Shown piece after piece: positions 9,176 through 17,624 of a DNA stretch of 64,000 bases. The position numbers and the translations under genes were made by a program. The stretch comes from Consotaella salsifontis. Lineage in GTDB: Bacteria; Pseudomonadota; Alphaproteobacteria; Rhizobiales; Rhizobiaceae. The notes beneath the pieces were generated by a model. It was not told the origin of the DNA and ran no database searches. It saw only the letters and a list, made by a program, of their open reading frames with translations. Each line of letters opens with the position of its first letter. The stretch's first letter is position 1. The stretch spans positions 124,001 through 188,000 of the forward strand of contig NZ_FUXL01000007.1 in NCBI RefSeq assembly GCF_900167365.1. The letters are read 5' to 3'.

Positions 9176-10054
9176 TTATTTCTGCGCACCGGCCATCAGA
9201 CCGCTGACGAGATAGCGGTTCAGGAAGATCACAAGGATGATCGGTGGAACGATTGCCAGGATGCCCGCGGCGTTCATCAGGCCGTAATCGACATAGTTGC
9301 GCGTGACGAACTCGGGGATGAGGACGGTCAGCGGCTTCGTCGCGAGCGTCGGCGAAAAGACGAGGGGCACGATGAACTGGCCCCAGGCGTTGAGGAAGGT
9401 CAGGATCGCGGCCGCGATCAGGCCCGGCGCCGCCAAGGGCATGACGATCCTCAGCAGCGTGTAGATGCGCCCTGCCCCGTCCAGCCACGCCGCCTCCTCC
9501 AGCGACAGCGGCATCGCCTGATAGACCGTGCGCATCAGCCAGAGCGCGAGCGGCAGGAAGGCCGAAACATAGATCAGCGTGATCCCGACATAGGTGTCGA
9601 TCAGGCCCATCATGATCATCAGCCGGTAGAGCGGGATCATCACCGTGTAGGCAGGAATGGCCATTGTCGCGACGACGAGGACGAACACGAGATTGCGGCC
9701 GGGAAAACGCAATCTGACGAAGGCATACGCGCCGAAGGCGGCGATGGCGACGGTCAGCACCGTGGCGGCGAGCGAGGTCAAGATGCTGTTGAGGAGAGCC
9801 GCCGAGAACTGCGGCCAGACCGACTGCACGGTGTTGCCCTGGGAAACGCTCTCCGCGCCGAAAAGACGGGCGTAGTGCTCGAAGGTGACGTGCTCCGGCC
9901 AGAAGCGCGGCGCCTTGGAAACAAGGTCCGCGGGCCTCGTCAGGCTCGTCGCCAGCGCCCAATAGATCGGACCGACCGACCAGAACAGGAGGGCGAGCAC
10001 GCCGACGACTTTTCCGGCAAGGAGGAAGCGGCTGTTGATGGTTCGAGCGGACAT
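9176..10054 (-). CDS. Carbohydrate ABC transporter permease (MalG type)
   Basis: A 292-residue inner-membrane permease with about six transmembrane segments. It has the EAA loop that contacts the ATPase (SLEEAAWLDGAGRIYTLLRI). The open frame extends much further upstream, but the true start is the ATG at 10054, which overlaps the TGA of the upstream permease as ATGA. It should pair with that permease to form the channel of a CUT1-type importer. Substrate unknown. Confidence 0.9.
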   Translation of the reverse strand: MSARTINSRFLLAGKVVGVLALLFWSVGPIYWALATSLTRPADLVSKAPRFWPEHVTFEHYARLFGAESVSQGNTVQSVWPQFSAALLNSILTSLAATVLTVAIAAFGAYAFVRLRFPGRNLVFVLVVATMAIPAYTVMIPLYRLMIMMGLIDTYVGITLIYVSAFLPLALWLMRTVYQAMPLSLEEAAWLDGAGRIYTLLRIVMPLAAPGLIAAAILTFLNAWGQFIVPLVFSPTLATKPLTVLIPEFVTRNYVDYGLMNAAGILAIVPPIILVIFLNRYLVSGLMAGAQK

Positions 10055-10962
10055 CAGTCGAGCCTCGTCTCGCGGTAGACGCGCAGCACGTAGATCATCG
10101 AAACGATGAGGGACGCGATCATCGCCAGCAGCGAGAGCGCCATGCCGTAGGAAAACCGCAGGTTCTGGAAAGCCGACATGTAGACCTGGATGATGACGGA
10201 GCGGGTGTCGAGCCCGGACCCTCCCATGATCCATGCCTCGTCGAAGAGGTTGAAGGCAAAGACCGTCGACTGGCTGAGAGCGATGGCGAGACCGCCCGAG
10301 ATGAGCGGCAGAGTGACCAGGCGGAACGACTTGAGGGCCCCGGCGCCGTCCAGCTTGGCGGCCTCGTAAAGCTCCTTCGGCACGCTCTGGAGCGCGGCGA
10401 GCAGGATGATGGCGGTGAGCGGCATCATCCGCCAGACATGGACGAGCGTGACCAGAAAGAGCGCCGTGCCGCGATCGTTGAACCATACCCTCGGCGCGTC
10501 GAGGAGGCCGAGCGAAATGAGCGCATGGTTGAGTACGCCATAGCTCGGATTGTAGATCCACATCCAGACGATGGCATTGACCACCGGCGGCAGGCACCAG
10601 GGAAGAACCGTCGCCGCCAGCAGCCATTGCCGGCCCCGGCGAATGTTGTTGAGCAGGAGCGCGGCACCCAGCCCGCCCGCCGTTTCCAGCACCACCGCCA
10701 TCACCACATAGGCGAAGGTGTTCATCCAGGAGGCCTGGACGTTGGAGTCGGTCATCAGGTCGGTGTAGTTGCGCAGCCCGATGAAGGGCTCGCCGGCCCG
10801 CATCGGATCGACGCGATAGAAGCTGTCGATGACCGTCGTCACGAGGGGCATGAACACCAGTCCGCCCATGATCACGACGATCGGCAGGACGAAGGCGAGT
10901 CCCATCGCCGCTTCGCCGAACTGATAGGCCGGTCGCGCGGCCAGAATGCGTTGAGCCGTCAT
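10054..10962 (-). CDS. Carbohydrate ABC transporter permease (MalF type)
   Basis: The 302-residue permease has about six membrane spans and an EAA loop (ELYEAAKLDGAGALKSFRLV). An upstream in-frame extension of 50 residues was rejected because it is Pro/Asp/Arg rich and overlaps the intergenic hairpin. The ATG at 10962 has GGAG eight bases before it. Its stop overlaps the start of the next permease, so equal synthesis of the two is likely. Confidence 0.9.
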   Translation of the reverse strand: MTAQRILAARPAYQFGEAAMGLAFVLPIVVIMGGLVFMPLVTTVIDSFYRVDPMRAGEPFIGLRNYTDLMTDSNVQASWMNTFAYVVMAVVLETAGGLGAALLLNNIRRGRQWLLAATVLPWCLPPVVNAIVWMWIYNPSYGVLNHALISLGLLDAPRVWFNDRGTALFLVTLVHVWRMMPLTAIILLAALQSVPKELYEAAKLDGAGALKSFRLVTLPLISGGLAIALSQSTVFAFNLFDEAWIMGGSGLDTRSVIIQVYMSAFQNLRFSYGMALSLLAMIASLIVSMIYVLRVYRETRLD

Positions 10963-11063
10963 ATGCTCCGCGCTCCGTGAGACGGGATGGAAGAAGCCCG
11001 CGTTCTTCCCTTTATCTTCGGGACGAACGTCGGTTGAGGTCGGCGGTCCGACCCGGCCGCGAT

Positions 11064-11085
11064 GACCCGCCGCGTCAGGCGGGTC
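11064..11085 (-). terminator. Intercistronic hairpin downstream of the binding-protein gene
   Basis: An 8-base perfect inverted repeat, GACCCGCC and GGCGGGTC, surrounds a 6-base loop. It can be extended by a GU and an AU pair. It lies between the binding-protein stop and the first permease start. No T-run follows on the minus strand. Such hairpins after a binding-protein gene usually slow 3' decay or partly stop transcription, giving more binding protein than permease. Confidence 0.6.
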
Positions 11086-11118
11086 GTCGTCTTGAGGCGC
11101 CTGAGCCGGCAATCGCCT

Positions 11119-12381
11119 CTAGCGTTCGGAGGCTTCCTTGGCGCGCGCGGCGATCTTCTCGGCCGCCTCGTCGACCGAGATTTGCCCCTTGGCGAGCTGG
11201 TTGATCGTGCTCGCCACCGCGCTGGAGAACTCCGGATACCAGCCGGGCGTGCCCTGCTTGAACAGAGGCTCGACGGTCTTGGCCTGCGCCAGCAGCTTGT
11301 CGCCGGCAAACAGCTTGCCCTCGTCGTCGAGCTGCTTCAGCACGCTGAGGCGCGGCGGCAGATCGCCAAGCGAATTGTAGATCTCGATCTCGTTCTCGGG
11401 CTTGGCCACCCACTCGATAAACTTGGCGGCCGCTTCCTGATTGTCCGCCGATGTCGGAATGCCGATGGCCTCGGGCAGGCCGAAGGTGCGCGACTTGCCG
11501 GTTGCGGACGGCATCAGCGCCGCGTCGACCTGATCGGCCACCTGGGACTTGGAGGAATCGCTGTAGACCGCGAGATTGCCGGCCCAGCCGGCGACGTCGA
11601 AGGTGATCGCGCCGCTCTTGAAGAGCTCCTGCACCTCGACGTCCTTGAGCCCCGTCGCGGCTGGATCGATCAGGCCGTCTTTCAGCGCGTCGGCGATGAA
11701 GGCGAGCGCCTTGTAGCCGCCGGAGTCCTTGTCGGTGAAGAGCGGCTTGAAATCCTTGTCGAAGAGATCGCCGCCAAACGCCATCGTCAGAAGATACCAG
11801 GCCGTCGAGGTGCCTTCTGTCGCCGACAGCGGCAGGCCCAGCGGGAATTTCGTGACGCCCGCGTCCTTGATGGCCTTGGCCTGGTCGAGAAGCTCCTGGG
11901 GCGTCTTCGGAGGGTTGTCGATGCCGGCCTTTTCCAAATGCGACTTGTTGTAGATCAGGATGCGGAAGTCGTTGTTGTAGGGCAGCGCCAGGAGCTTGCC
12001 GTCGAACTTGAAGATTTCCGCCGTCGGAATGTCGGCGACGGTATCGTCGGCGATCTTGCCGTCGAGCGGCGCATACCAGCCGGCGGCGCCGAACTGGCCG
12101 ACCCAGGACCAGTCCACCTCGGTCGCCTGCGCCGGGGCGGTCTGCGCCACCATCGACGTCACGATCTTGGTGCGGATTTCGTCCCAACCCATAGTCTGGA
12201 TGTTGAGGGTGACGCCCTCCTCCTTCTGGAAGCGATCGGTCATCGCCTTGGGGATCGTGCCCCAGGGCGGCAGAAGGACGGTCAGCGTCTCGGCGTTCGC
12301 CGCCTCGGCCACCGTCAGAGAGGGCAAGACAATTGCGGTGTTGAGCGCCGCGACGAGCGACAGGAAAGTGCGTCTTCTCAT
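11119..12381 (-). CDS. Extracellular sugar-binding protein of a CUT1 ABC transporter
   Basis: The 420-residue protein begins with an export signal (RRRTFLSLVAALNTAIV, then a cleavage region ending near AEAANA), so it is periplasmic. The body has the features of family 1 solute-binding proteins: PPWGTIPKAMTDRFQ at the start, LPYNNDFRILIYNK in the middle and a GWYPEF segment near the end. It would capture an oligo- or monosaccharide for the two permeases downstream. AAGGAGA lies just before the start, and the ATG overlaps the kinase stop. The frame stays open upstream through the kinase gene, but that extension is a shadow. Confidence 0.9.
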   Translation of the reverse strand: MRRRTFLSLVAALNTAIVLPSLTVAEAANAETLTVLLPPWGTIPKAMTDRFQKEEGVTLNIQTMGWDEIRTKIVTSMVAQTAPAQATEVDWSWVGQFGAAGWYAPLDGKIADDTVADIPTAEIFKFDGKLLALPYNNDFRILIYNKSHLEKAGIDNPPKTPQELLDQAKAIKDAGVTKFPLGLPLSATEGTSTAWYLLTMAFGGDLFDKDFKPLFTDKDSGGYKALAFIADALKDGLIDPAATGLKDVEVQELFKSGAITFDVAGWAGNLAVYSDSSKSQVADQVDAALMPSATGKSRTFGLPEAIGIPTSADNQEAAAKFIEWVAKPENEIEIYNSLGDLPPRLSVLKQLDDEGKLFAGDKLLAQAKTVEPLFKQGTPGWYPEFSSAVASTINQLAKGQISVDEAAEKIAARAKEASER

Positions 12382-13358
12382 TTTCTCGTCTCCTTGCTTG
12401 ATGGGTCTGCGTAGGCGGGGAAATTGCGGAGGGAAGCGTCGACGCGCTCCACCCATTGGGGCGTGACGTTCCAACCGGCATGGACGGCGGCGCGGAAAAG
12501 CGCGCCGCCGATGGGAGGAAGGCGCCCGGCGACCGGCGCGCACCCCACTCGATCCTGGATTTTCTCGCGAATGAGGGAGCTCCTCATGACCCCGCCGGCG
12601 AAGCTCCAGGTGAGCGGCGCCTCTCCGGCGGCAAGCCGCCAAGCCGTGAGCAGGGTTTCGGCAAGTTCGTCGGCGGCCTCTGCCATGAGACGAAGGGCCA
12701 CGGGATCGCCGGCCTCGGCGAGATCGGAGGTAATCATCGCCAGGCGCGCGAATTCGGCCCGCCTGTTCTCGGCGCCATAGCACCACGCCGCCAGCTCCGA
12801 GGGCGCGACGCCCAGGCGGGCGAGGAAGGCGGACGAGAAATCGGACCCGGCGCTGCGCCCGTCGAGCTCGCGGGAAACGGCGCGAAGACTCTCCCGTCCG
12901 ATCCAGAAGGCGCTGCCCTCGTCGCCGAAGGCCTCTCCCCAGCCGCCGACCCGCACATGAGGGTCGCCGGGGCCGTTGAGGCTGGCCCAGGCCATGGACC
13001 CGGTGCCCGCCAGAACGAGGACGCCACCGCCGCTGGCGCCTGCGAAGGCGCCGTCGAAGGCGATGCGCACATCGTTCTCGACGATGGGCTCCACCCTGAC
13101 CAGCTCCCGCGCCAGGCGAAGTTGCTCCTCCGTGTAGGCGGCGATCTCCCCGAAGGCGGAGAGCCCGAACACGGCGGCGGAAATTTCCTCCTGGCGCGGC
13201 AGCCGGGAAACGAGATCCCGCAGCAACTCGCGCCAGCGCGGCTGACTGGATGGGTCGAGGCCGGGGCAGCGCAGCACGGCGACCACCTCGCCCGAGGCAT
13301 CGGCCAGAGCCGCAAGCGTCTTCGTCCCACCGCTGTCGATGCCGAGAACGAGGCTCAT
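12378..13358 (-). CDS. BadF/BadG-family ATPase, N-acetylglucosamine-kinase-like sugar kinase
   Basis: A 326-residue member of the ASKHA fold. It opens with GIDSGGTKTLAALAD, the phosphate-1 loop, and has VLAGTGSMAWA and a Gly-rich GGWGEAFGDEGSAFWIG segment typical of NagK-like kinases. It probably phosphorylates the imported sugar or amino sugar. The start at 13358 overlaps the regulator's stop, and its own stop overlaps the binding-protein start, so three genes are coupled by ATGA overlaps. Substrate is inferred from the neighbouring SIS gene. Confidence 0.82.
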   Translation of the reverse strand: MSLVLGIDSGGTKTLAALADASGEVVAVLRCPGLDPSSQPRWRELLRDLVSRLPRQEEISAAVFGLSAFGEIAAYTEEQLRLARELVRVEPIVENDVRIAFDGAFAGASGGGVLVLAGTGSMAWASLNGPGDPHVRVGGWGEAFGDEGSAFWIGRESLRAVSRELDGRSAGSDFSSAFLARLGVAPSELAAWCYGAENRRAEFARLAMITSDLAEAGDPVALRLMAEAADELAETLLTAWRLAAGEAPLTWSFAGGVMRSSLIREKIQDRVGCAPVAGRLPPIGGALFRAAVHAGWNVTPQWVERVDASLRNFPAYADPSSKETRK

Positions 13359-14137
13359 GGCTGGCCTCCCGCAACGGGCGCCAAGACCGGGGCCGAGCCG
13401 GCCTCGGCAAGCCGCGCCCGCCAATCCGGCGCAAGGTCTTCATCGGTCAACACCTGAAGATCAGGCGTCACAGGGGCCACGCGATAGGGCAGACGCTTGC
13501 CGAACTTGCTGGAGTCGATCAGGAGCGCCTTGGCCGAGGCGCGCGCCAGCATCTTTTCGTTGAGGCGCGCCTCCGCCTCGTCCAGGCTGTAGATGCAGCA
13601 GTCGTCGGACAGCGCGCCCGCGCCCAGGAACAACTGATCGAACCACAGCCGCTCCAGCATCGCCTCGGCCAGAGCGCCGACCATTGAGGCGTTTTCCGCG
13701 CGCAGCGCGCCCCCGATCAGCGTCAACTTGATGCCGGCGACATCCATCAGAACCTGCGCCACCACGATGCAGTTGGTGAAGACCGACAGCGGCATCGGAT
13801 CAAGCCGGATGCAGCGGGCCAGCTGAAGAACGGTGGTTCCCGCGTCGAGAAAGATCGCGCTGTGCGGCACGACCTTCTGGAAGGCGAGCTCGGCGATCGC
13901 GCGCTTGGCCGGCAGGTTCTGCCGCTCGCGGTGCTGAAAGGCGACCTCAATGCCGACGCTGTCGGCGATGCGCGCGCCGCCACGGGTCCGCGTGACCGCA
14001 CCCTCCTGCTCCATGACCTGAAGGTCGCGGCGGATGGTGGCCGGTGATGCCCCGACGGCGTCCGCGATCTCCTGGATCGAGCTCGCACCGGAGGCATAGA
14101 GCATCTGCCGAATTGCTGAGAAGCGGTCGTCTTTCAT
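13355..14137 (-). CDS. DeoR-family transcriptional repressor
   Basis: The 260-residue protein has an N-terminal DeoR helix-turn-helix (SIQEIADAVGASPATIRRDLQVMEQEGAVTRTRGGA) and a C-terminal sugar-phosphate-sensing domain (FLDAGTTVLQLA, LIGGALRAENASMVG). It heads the minus-strand sugar operon and is divergent from the gatZ-like gene, so it probably controls both. The start is uncertain. I chose the ATG at 14137, which gives the usual short lead to the helix-turn-helix. ATGs at 14182 and 14170, and a TTG at 14197 inside the palindrome, are alternatives. Confidence 0.88.
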   Translation of the reverse strand: MKDDRFSAIRQMLYASGASSIQEIADAVGASPATIRRDLQVMEQEGAVTRTRGGARIADSVGIEVAFQHRERQNLPAKRAIAELAFQKVVPHSAIFLDAGTTVLQLARCIRLDPMPLSVFTNCIVVAQVLMDVAGIKLTLIGGALRAENASMVGALAEAMLERLWFDQLFLGAGALSDDCCIYSLDEAEARLNEKMLARASAKALLIDSSKFGKRLPYRVAPVTPDLQVLTDEDLAPDWRARLAEAGSAPVLAPVAGGQP

Positions 14138-14194
14138 GAGGCCAGGATCTCTCTGCTCTGTAGCAGTCATACTTCCGGCCATTTTGATCAGTGT

Positions 14195-14212
14195 CAATCA
14201 GTTTTTTGATTG
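14195..14212. promoter_or_regulatory. Palindrome between the deoR-like and gatZ-like genes, candidate operator
   Basis: CAATCA-N6-TGATTG is a perfect inverted repeat in the divergent intergenic region, within a locally AT-rich stretch. DeoR-family repressors bind such repeats near their own promoter. Assignment to the neighbouring DeoR protein is inference. Confidence 0.5.
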
Positions 14213-14269
14213 AAGTTGAAATTTTCTGGTGTCATGAATGGGGGAGCGCCAAGAACGGAGAGACGATCG

Positions 14270-15544
14270 ATGACGATTTTCGACCTCGCGGACCTGCCGC
14301 AGAAAAGCCGGGACACCTCCCTGGGGATAACGTCGATCTGCTCGGCCCATCCGGTGGTTCTCCGCGCGGCCTTGACGGAAGCTGCGGGGCGCGAGGGACC
14401 GCTTCTCATCGAGGCGACGTGCAATCAGGTGAACCAGGAGGGCGGCTACACCGGGATGACGCCGGCCGCGTTCCGCGATTTCGTTCTCGATCTCGCCGCC
14501 AAGGCCGCGTTCGACACCTCGCGCATGATCCTCGGCGGCGATCATCTCGGCCCCAATCCCTGGAAGCACCTTCCGGCGGAAGAGGCGATGGGGCGCGCCG
14601 AGGCGATGGTCGCAGCCTTCGTCGAGGCGGGCTTCACGAAAATCCATCTCGACACGAGCATGGGCTGCGCCGGCGAGCCCGTGGCCGTGCCGGACGAGAT
14701 CACCGCCGGGCGCGCCGCCCGGCTCGCCAAGGTCGCGGAAGCAACGGCCGAACGTCAGGGAAGCCGGCTCCACTACATCGTCGGCACGGAGGTGCCGCCG
14801 CCGGGCGGCGCCACCCACTCCCTTTCGAGCCTCAAGCCGACATCGCCCGAAGCGGCGCTTGAAACCGTGGAGGTTCACCGCAAGGCCTTTGCCGCCGCCG
14901 GGCTGGAAGCGGCCTTCGAGCGCGCGATCGGTCTGGTCGTCCAGCCCGGTGTCGAGTTCGGCGGCGAGGAGGTCCATGCCTACGATCCGGCCGCCGCGCG
15001 GGCGCTGTCCTCGGCCTTGGGGCAGCTTCCGGGCTTCGTGTTCGAGGCTCATTCCACCGACTATCAGCCGGTTTCCGCCCTGTCGGCGCTGGTGGATGAC
15101 GGCTTCGCCATCCTCAAGGTCGGCCCCGGACTGACCTTCGCCATGCGCGAGGCGCTTTACGGCCTCGACGCGATCAGCGCCATTCTCGACAAGGTCCCGG
15201 CTGACGAAACGCTGCGCGCCACCATGGAGCGGGTGATGGTCGACGATCCACGATACTGGAAGGGCCATTATCACTGCGAGGAGGCAGAACTTCTTCGCCA
15301 GCGCCATTACAGCTATAGCGACCGCATCCGCTATTATTGGCCGCGCCCTGAAGTCCAGCACGCGGTCGACGCGCTGCTGGCAAGGCTTGGCAATCGCCCG
15401 ATCCCCGAGACGCTGATCAGCCAGCATCTCGCCTGGCTTTATCCCGACGTTGCGGCGCGGCGGTTTCCCGCGCGCCCCGCCGAACTCATCGAACAGTCGG
15501 TCTGCCGCGTGATCCGGAGCTACAGCCAAGCGACGCTTGGCTGA
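14270..15544 (+). CDS. Class II D-tagatose-bisphosphate aldolase accessory subunit (GatZ/KbaZ family)
   Basis: The 424-residue protein matches GatZ/KbaZ in length and motifs: ICSAHPVVLRAAL, EATCNQVNQEGGYTGMTP, GGDHLGPNPWK and HLDTSMGCAGEP. In enteric bacteria GatZ/KbaZ stabilises the catalytic aldolase GatY/KbaY, which splits tagatose 1,6-bisphosphate. No GatY/KbaY or tagatose-6-phosphate kinase is seen in the window, so this copy may act alone or with a distant partner. I chose the ATG at 14270 over an upstream in-frame ATG because GGAGAG precedes it and the family start follows. It is divergent from the sugar ABC operon. Confidence 0.85.
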   Translation: MTIFDLADLPQKSRDTSLGITSICSAHPVVLRAALTEAAGREGPLLIEATCNQVNQEGGYTGMTPAAFRDFVLDLAAKAAFDTSRMILGGDHLGPNPWKHLPAEEAMGRAEAMVAAFVEAGFTKIHLDTSMGCAGEPVAVPDEITAGRAARLAKVAEATAERQGSRLHYIVGTEVPPPGGATHSLSSLKPTSPEAALETVEVHRKAFAAAGLEAAFERAIGLVVQPGVEFGGEEVHAYDPAAARALSSALGQLPGFVFEAHSTDYQPVSALSALVDDGFAILKVGPGLTFAMREALYGLDAISAILDKVPADETLRATMERVMVDDPRYWKGHYHCEEAELLRQRHYSYSDRIRYYWPRPEVQHAVDALLARLGNRPIPETLISQHLAWLYPDVAARRFPARPAELIEQSVCRVIRSYSQATLG

Positions 15545-15609
15545 TCGCGCGCGCCGGCGCCCGCAACGGCCCATGGCGCCATCAATGACGAGCGTGAACG
15601 CGCCATAGC

Positions 15610-15627
15610 GCGTTTACGCGGCGTTTA
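15610..15627 (+). promoter_or_regulatory. Tandem GCGTTTA repeat upstream of kdp, candidate KdpE site
   Basis: GCGTTTA occurs at 15610 and again at 15621, exactly 11 bases apart, about 80 bases before the first kdp reading frame. OmpR-family regulators such as KdpE bind tandem half-sites one helical turn apart, and the E. coli KdpE site is TTTA-rich. The assignment is inference from spacing and place. Confidence 0.5.
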
Positions 15628-15706
15628 TGCCCGCGCCCATCCTTGCGAATGGCCCGTTGACGCGCAGGCGCGCTACCGGTTGGCATCGACAACCGGAAGC
15701 ACAACC

Positions 15707-15790
15707 ATGTTCGACATTGTCTATATCGTGCTCGCCGTCGGCTTCTTCATCGCGGCGGCTCTTTCCGTTCGCGGCTGCGAGCGACTTTGA
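15707..15790 (+). CDS. 27-residue membrane peptide preceding kdpF
   Basis: MFDIVYIVLAVGFFIAAALS, then seven more residues ending in CERL, encode a single predicted membrane span with a charged end. It lies 10 bases before kdpF, and its stop TGA merges with the kdpF ribosome site (TGAGGACG). No function is known to me. I recall similar small frames before kdpF in other genomes, but could not check this. It may be a Kdp accessory peptide or a leader that couples translation of kdpF. Confidence 0.55.
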   Translation: MFDIVYIVLAVGFFIAAALSVRGCERL

Positions 15791-15800
15791 GGACGCATCG

Positions 15801-15890
15801 ATGACATTCGATCTCGTTCTCGGCGCCCTGACGGCGCTCGGCCTGCTCGGCTATCTCTCCTACGCGCTCGCGCGCCCCGAACGGTTCTGA
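15801..15890 (+). CDS. kdpF: Potassium-transporting ATPase small subunit KdpF
   Basis: A 29-residue single-span peptide ending LLGYLSYALARPERF, the standard KdpF C-terminus. KdpF packs against KdpA and stabilises the KdpFABC complex. It starts ATG after GAGGACG and is followed 12 bases later by kdpA. Confidence 0.9.
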   Translation: MTFDLVLGALTALGLLGYLSYALARPERF

Positions 15891-15902
15891 GGAGAGCGCG
15901 CC

Positions 15903-17612
15903 GTGGCATCCGACATTCTTCAATTCATCCTCTACTGCGTCCTGTTGACGGCGCTCGCCTGGCCGCTCGGCCTCTACATGGCCAGCGTCTTCAACGGCGA
16001 ACGCACGTTTCTCACACCCATCCTCGCGCCTGTGGAAGGCTTGTTCGCCAGCGCCTGCGGCGTCGACGGCCAGAAGTGCGACCAGCACTGGACCCGTTAT
16101 GCCCTTTCCGTCCTCGCCTTTAATGCGGCGGGCTGGCTGATGCTTTACGCGGTGCTGCGCCTGCAGGGCGTTCTGCCGTGGAACCCGCAAGGCCTGCCCG
16201 GCCTCTCGCCGGACCTCGCCTTCAACACGGCGGTGAGCTTCGTCACGAACACCAACTGGCAGGCCTATGGCGGTGAGACGACCATGTCGTATTTCAGCCA
16301 GATGGTCGGCCTGACGGTTCAGAACTTCGTCTCGGCCGCGACCGGTATCGCCGTGGGCGCCGCCGTCATCCGGGGCTTCTTCGGCCGGGAGACCCGCGGC
16401 ATCGGCAATTTCTGGATCGACCTCATCCGCTCGGTCCTCTACGTCCTGCTGCCGCTTTCCATTCTGTTCGGCCTGTTCCTGGTCTGGCAGGGCGTGCCGC
16501 AGAACCTCACGCACTATGTCGACGTGACGACGCTCGAAGGCGCCAAGCAGACGATCGCGCAAGGACCGGCCGCCTCGCAGATCGCCATCAAGCAGCTCGG
16601 CACCAATGGTGGCGGCTTCTTCAACGCCAATTCCGCCGTCCCCTACGAAAATCCGACGCCGCTCACGAACTTCGTCGAAATGCTGGCGATCCTGCTGATT
16701 CCGGCGGCCTTCCCCTTCATGTTCGGCCGGATGGTGAAGGACATGCGCCAGGGCATCGCCATCTTCGCCGCCATGGGCATTCTCTTCCTCGCCGCGCTCG
16801 GCCTCACCTACGGCTCGGAAATTCAGGGCAATCCTGTCTATGCCGAAATGCCGGTCGATCAGACGGCCGGCAACATGGAAGGCAAGGAAGTGCGCTTCGG
16901 CGTCGGCAACTCGGCGCTGTGGGCGAGCGCGACGACGGCCGCGTCCAATGGCTCGGTCAACGCCATGCACGACAGCTTCACGCCTCTCGGCGCGCTGGCG
17001 CCCATGCTCCAGATGCAGATCGGCGAAGTCGTCTTCGGCGGCGTCGGCTCCGGCTTCTACGGAATGCTGCTTTTCGTCGTCCTCACCGTCTTCATCGCCG
17101 GTCTGATGGTCGGGCGAACGCCGGAATATCTCGGCAAGAAGATCGAGGCTCGGGAGGTCAAGCTCGCGGTGATCACCTTCCTGGTGATGCCCCTCGGCGT
17201 GCTGGTCTTCGGCGCCATGGCGGCGGTCATCCCGACGGCGCTCGCCTCCGTCCAGGACGCCGGACCGCACGGCCTGTCGGAAATCCTCTATGCCTATTCG
17301 TCGGGCACGGGAAACAACGGCTCAGCCTTTGCCGGTTTCGGGGCGAACACCCCCTACCACAACACCATGATCGGCATCGCCATGCTGCTCGGCCGGTATG
17401 TCTTCATCGTGCCGATGCTGGCCATCGCCGGCTCGCTGGCGGCCAAGAAGACCGTGCCGGCCTCGGCCGGAACCTTCCCCACTCACTCGCCGCTCTTCGT
17501 CGGGCTGCTCGTCGCCGTCATCCTGATCATCGGCGGCCTCACCTTCTTTCCGGCGCTCGCCCTCGGCCCCATTGCCGAGCACACCGCGATGCTTGCCGGC
17601 CAGACCTTCTAG
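15903..17612 (+). CDS. kdpA: Potassium-transporting ATPase, K+-binding channel subunit KdpA
   Basis: A 569-residue membrane protein with about ten spans. The selectivity-filter-like segment [10 protein letters not shown] (T234-N243) and the later [12 protein letters not shown] segment are both clear. KdpA selects and conducts potassium into the KdpFABC pump. The start is GTG with GAGGAGAG before it. Length matches the family. It sits in the standard order kdpFABC. Confidence 0.97.
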   Translation: MASDILQFILYCVLLTALAWPLGLYMASVFNGERTFLTPILAPVEGLFASACGVDGQKCDQHWTRYALSVLAFNAAGWLMLYAVLRLQGVLPWNPQGLPGLSPDLAFNTAVSFVTNTNWQAYGGETTMSYFSQMVGLTVQNFVSAATGIAVGAAVIRGFFGRETRGIGNFWIDLIRSVLYVLLPLSILFGLFLVWQGVPQNLTHYVDVTTLEGAKQTIAQGPAASQIAIKQLGTNGGGFFNANSAVPYENPTPLTNFVEMLAILLIPAAFPFMFGRMVKDMRQGIAIFAAMGILFLAALGLTYGSEIQGNPVYAEMPVDQTAGNMEGKEVRFGVGNSALWASATTAASNGSVNAMHDSFTPLGALAPMLQMQIGEVVFGGVGSGFYGMLLFVVLTVFIAGLMVGRTPEYLGKKIEAREVKLAVITFLVMPLGVLVFGAMAAVIPTALASVQDAGPHGLSEILYAYSSGTGNNGSAFAGFGANTPYHNTMIGIAMLLGRYVFIVPMLAIAGSLAAKKTVPASAGTFPTHSPLFVGLLVAVILIIGGLTFFPALALGPIAEHTAMLAGQTF

Positions 17613-17624
17613 AGAGCTCATCCC

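Noticed and set aside
8222-10078. 618-codon plus-strand frame over the SIS and permease genes
   Set aside because: Same shadow composition, opposite to three coupled, recognisable genes.
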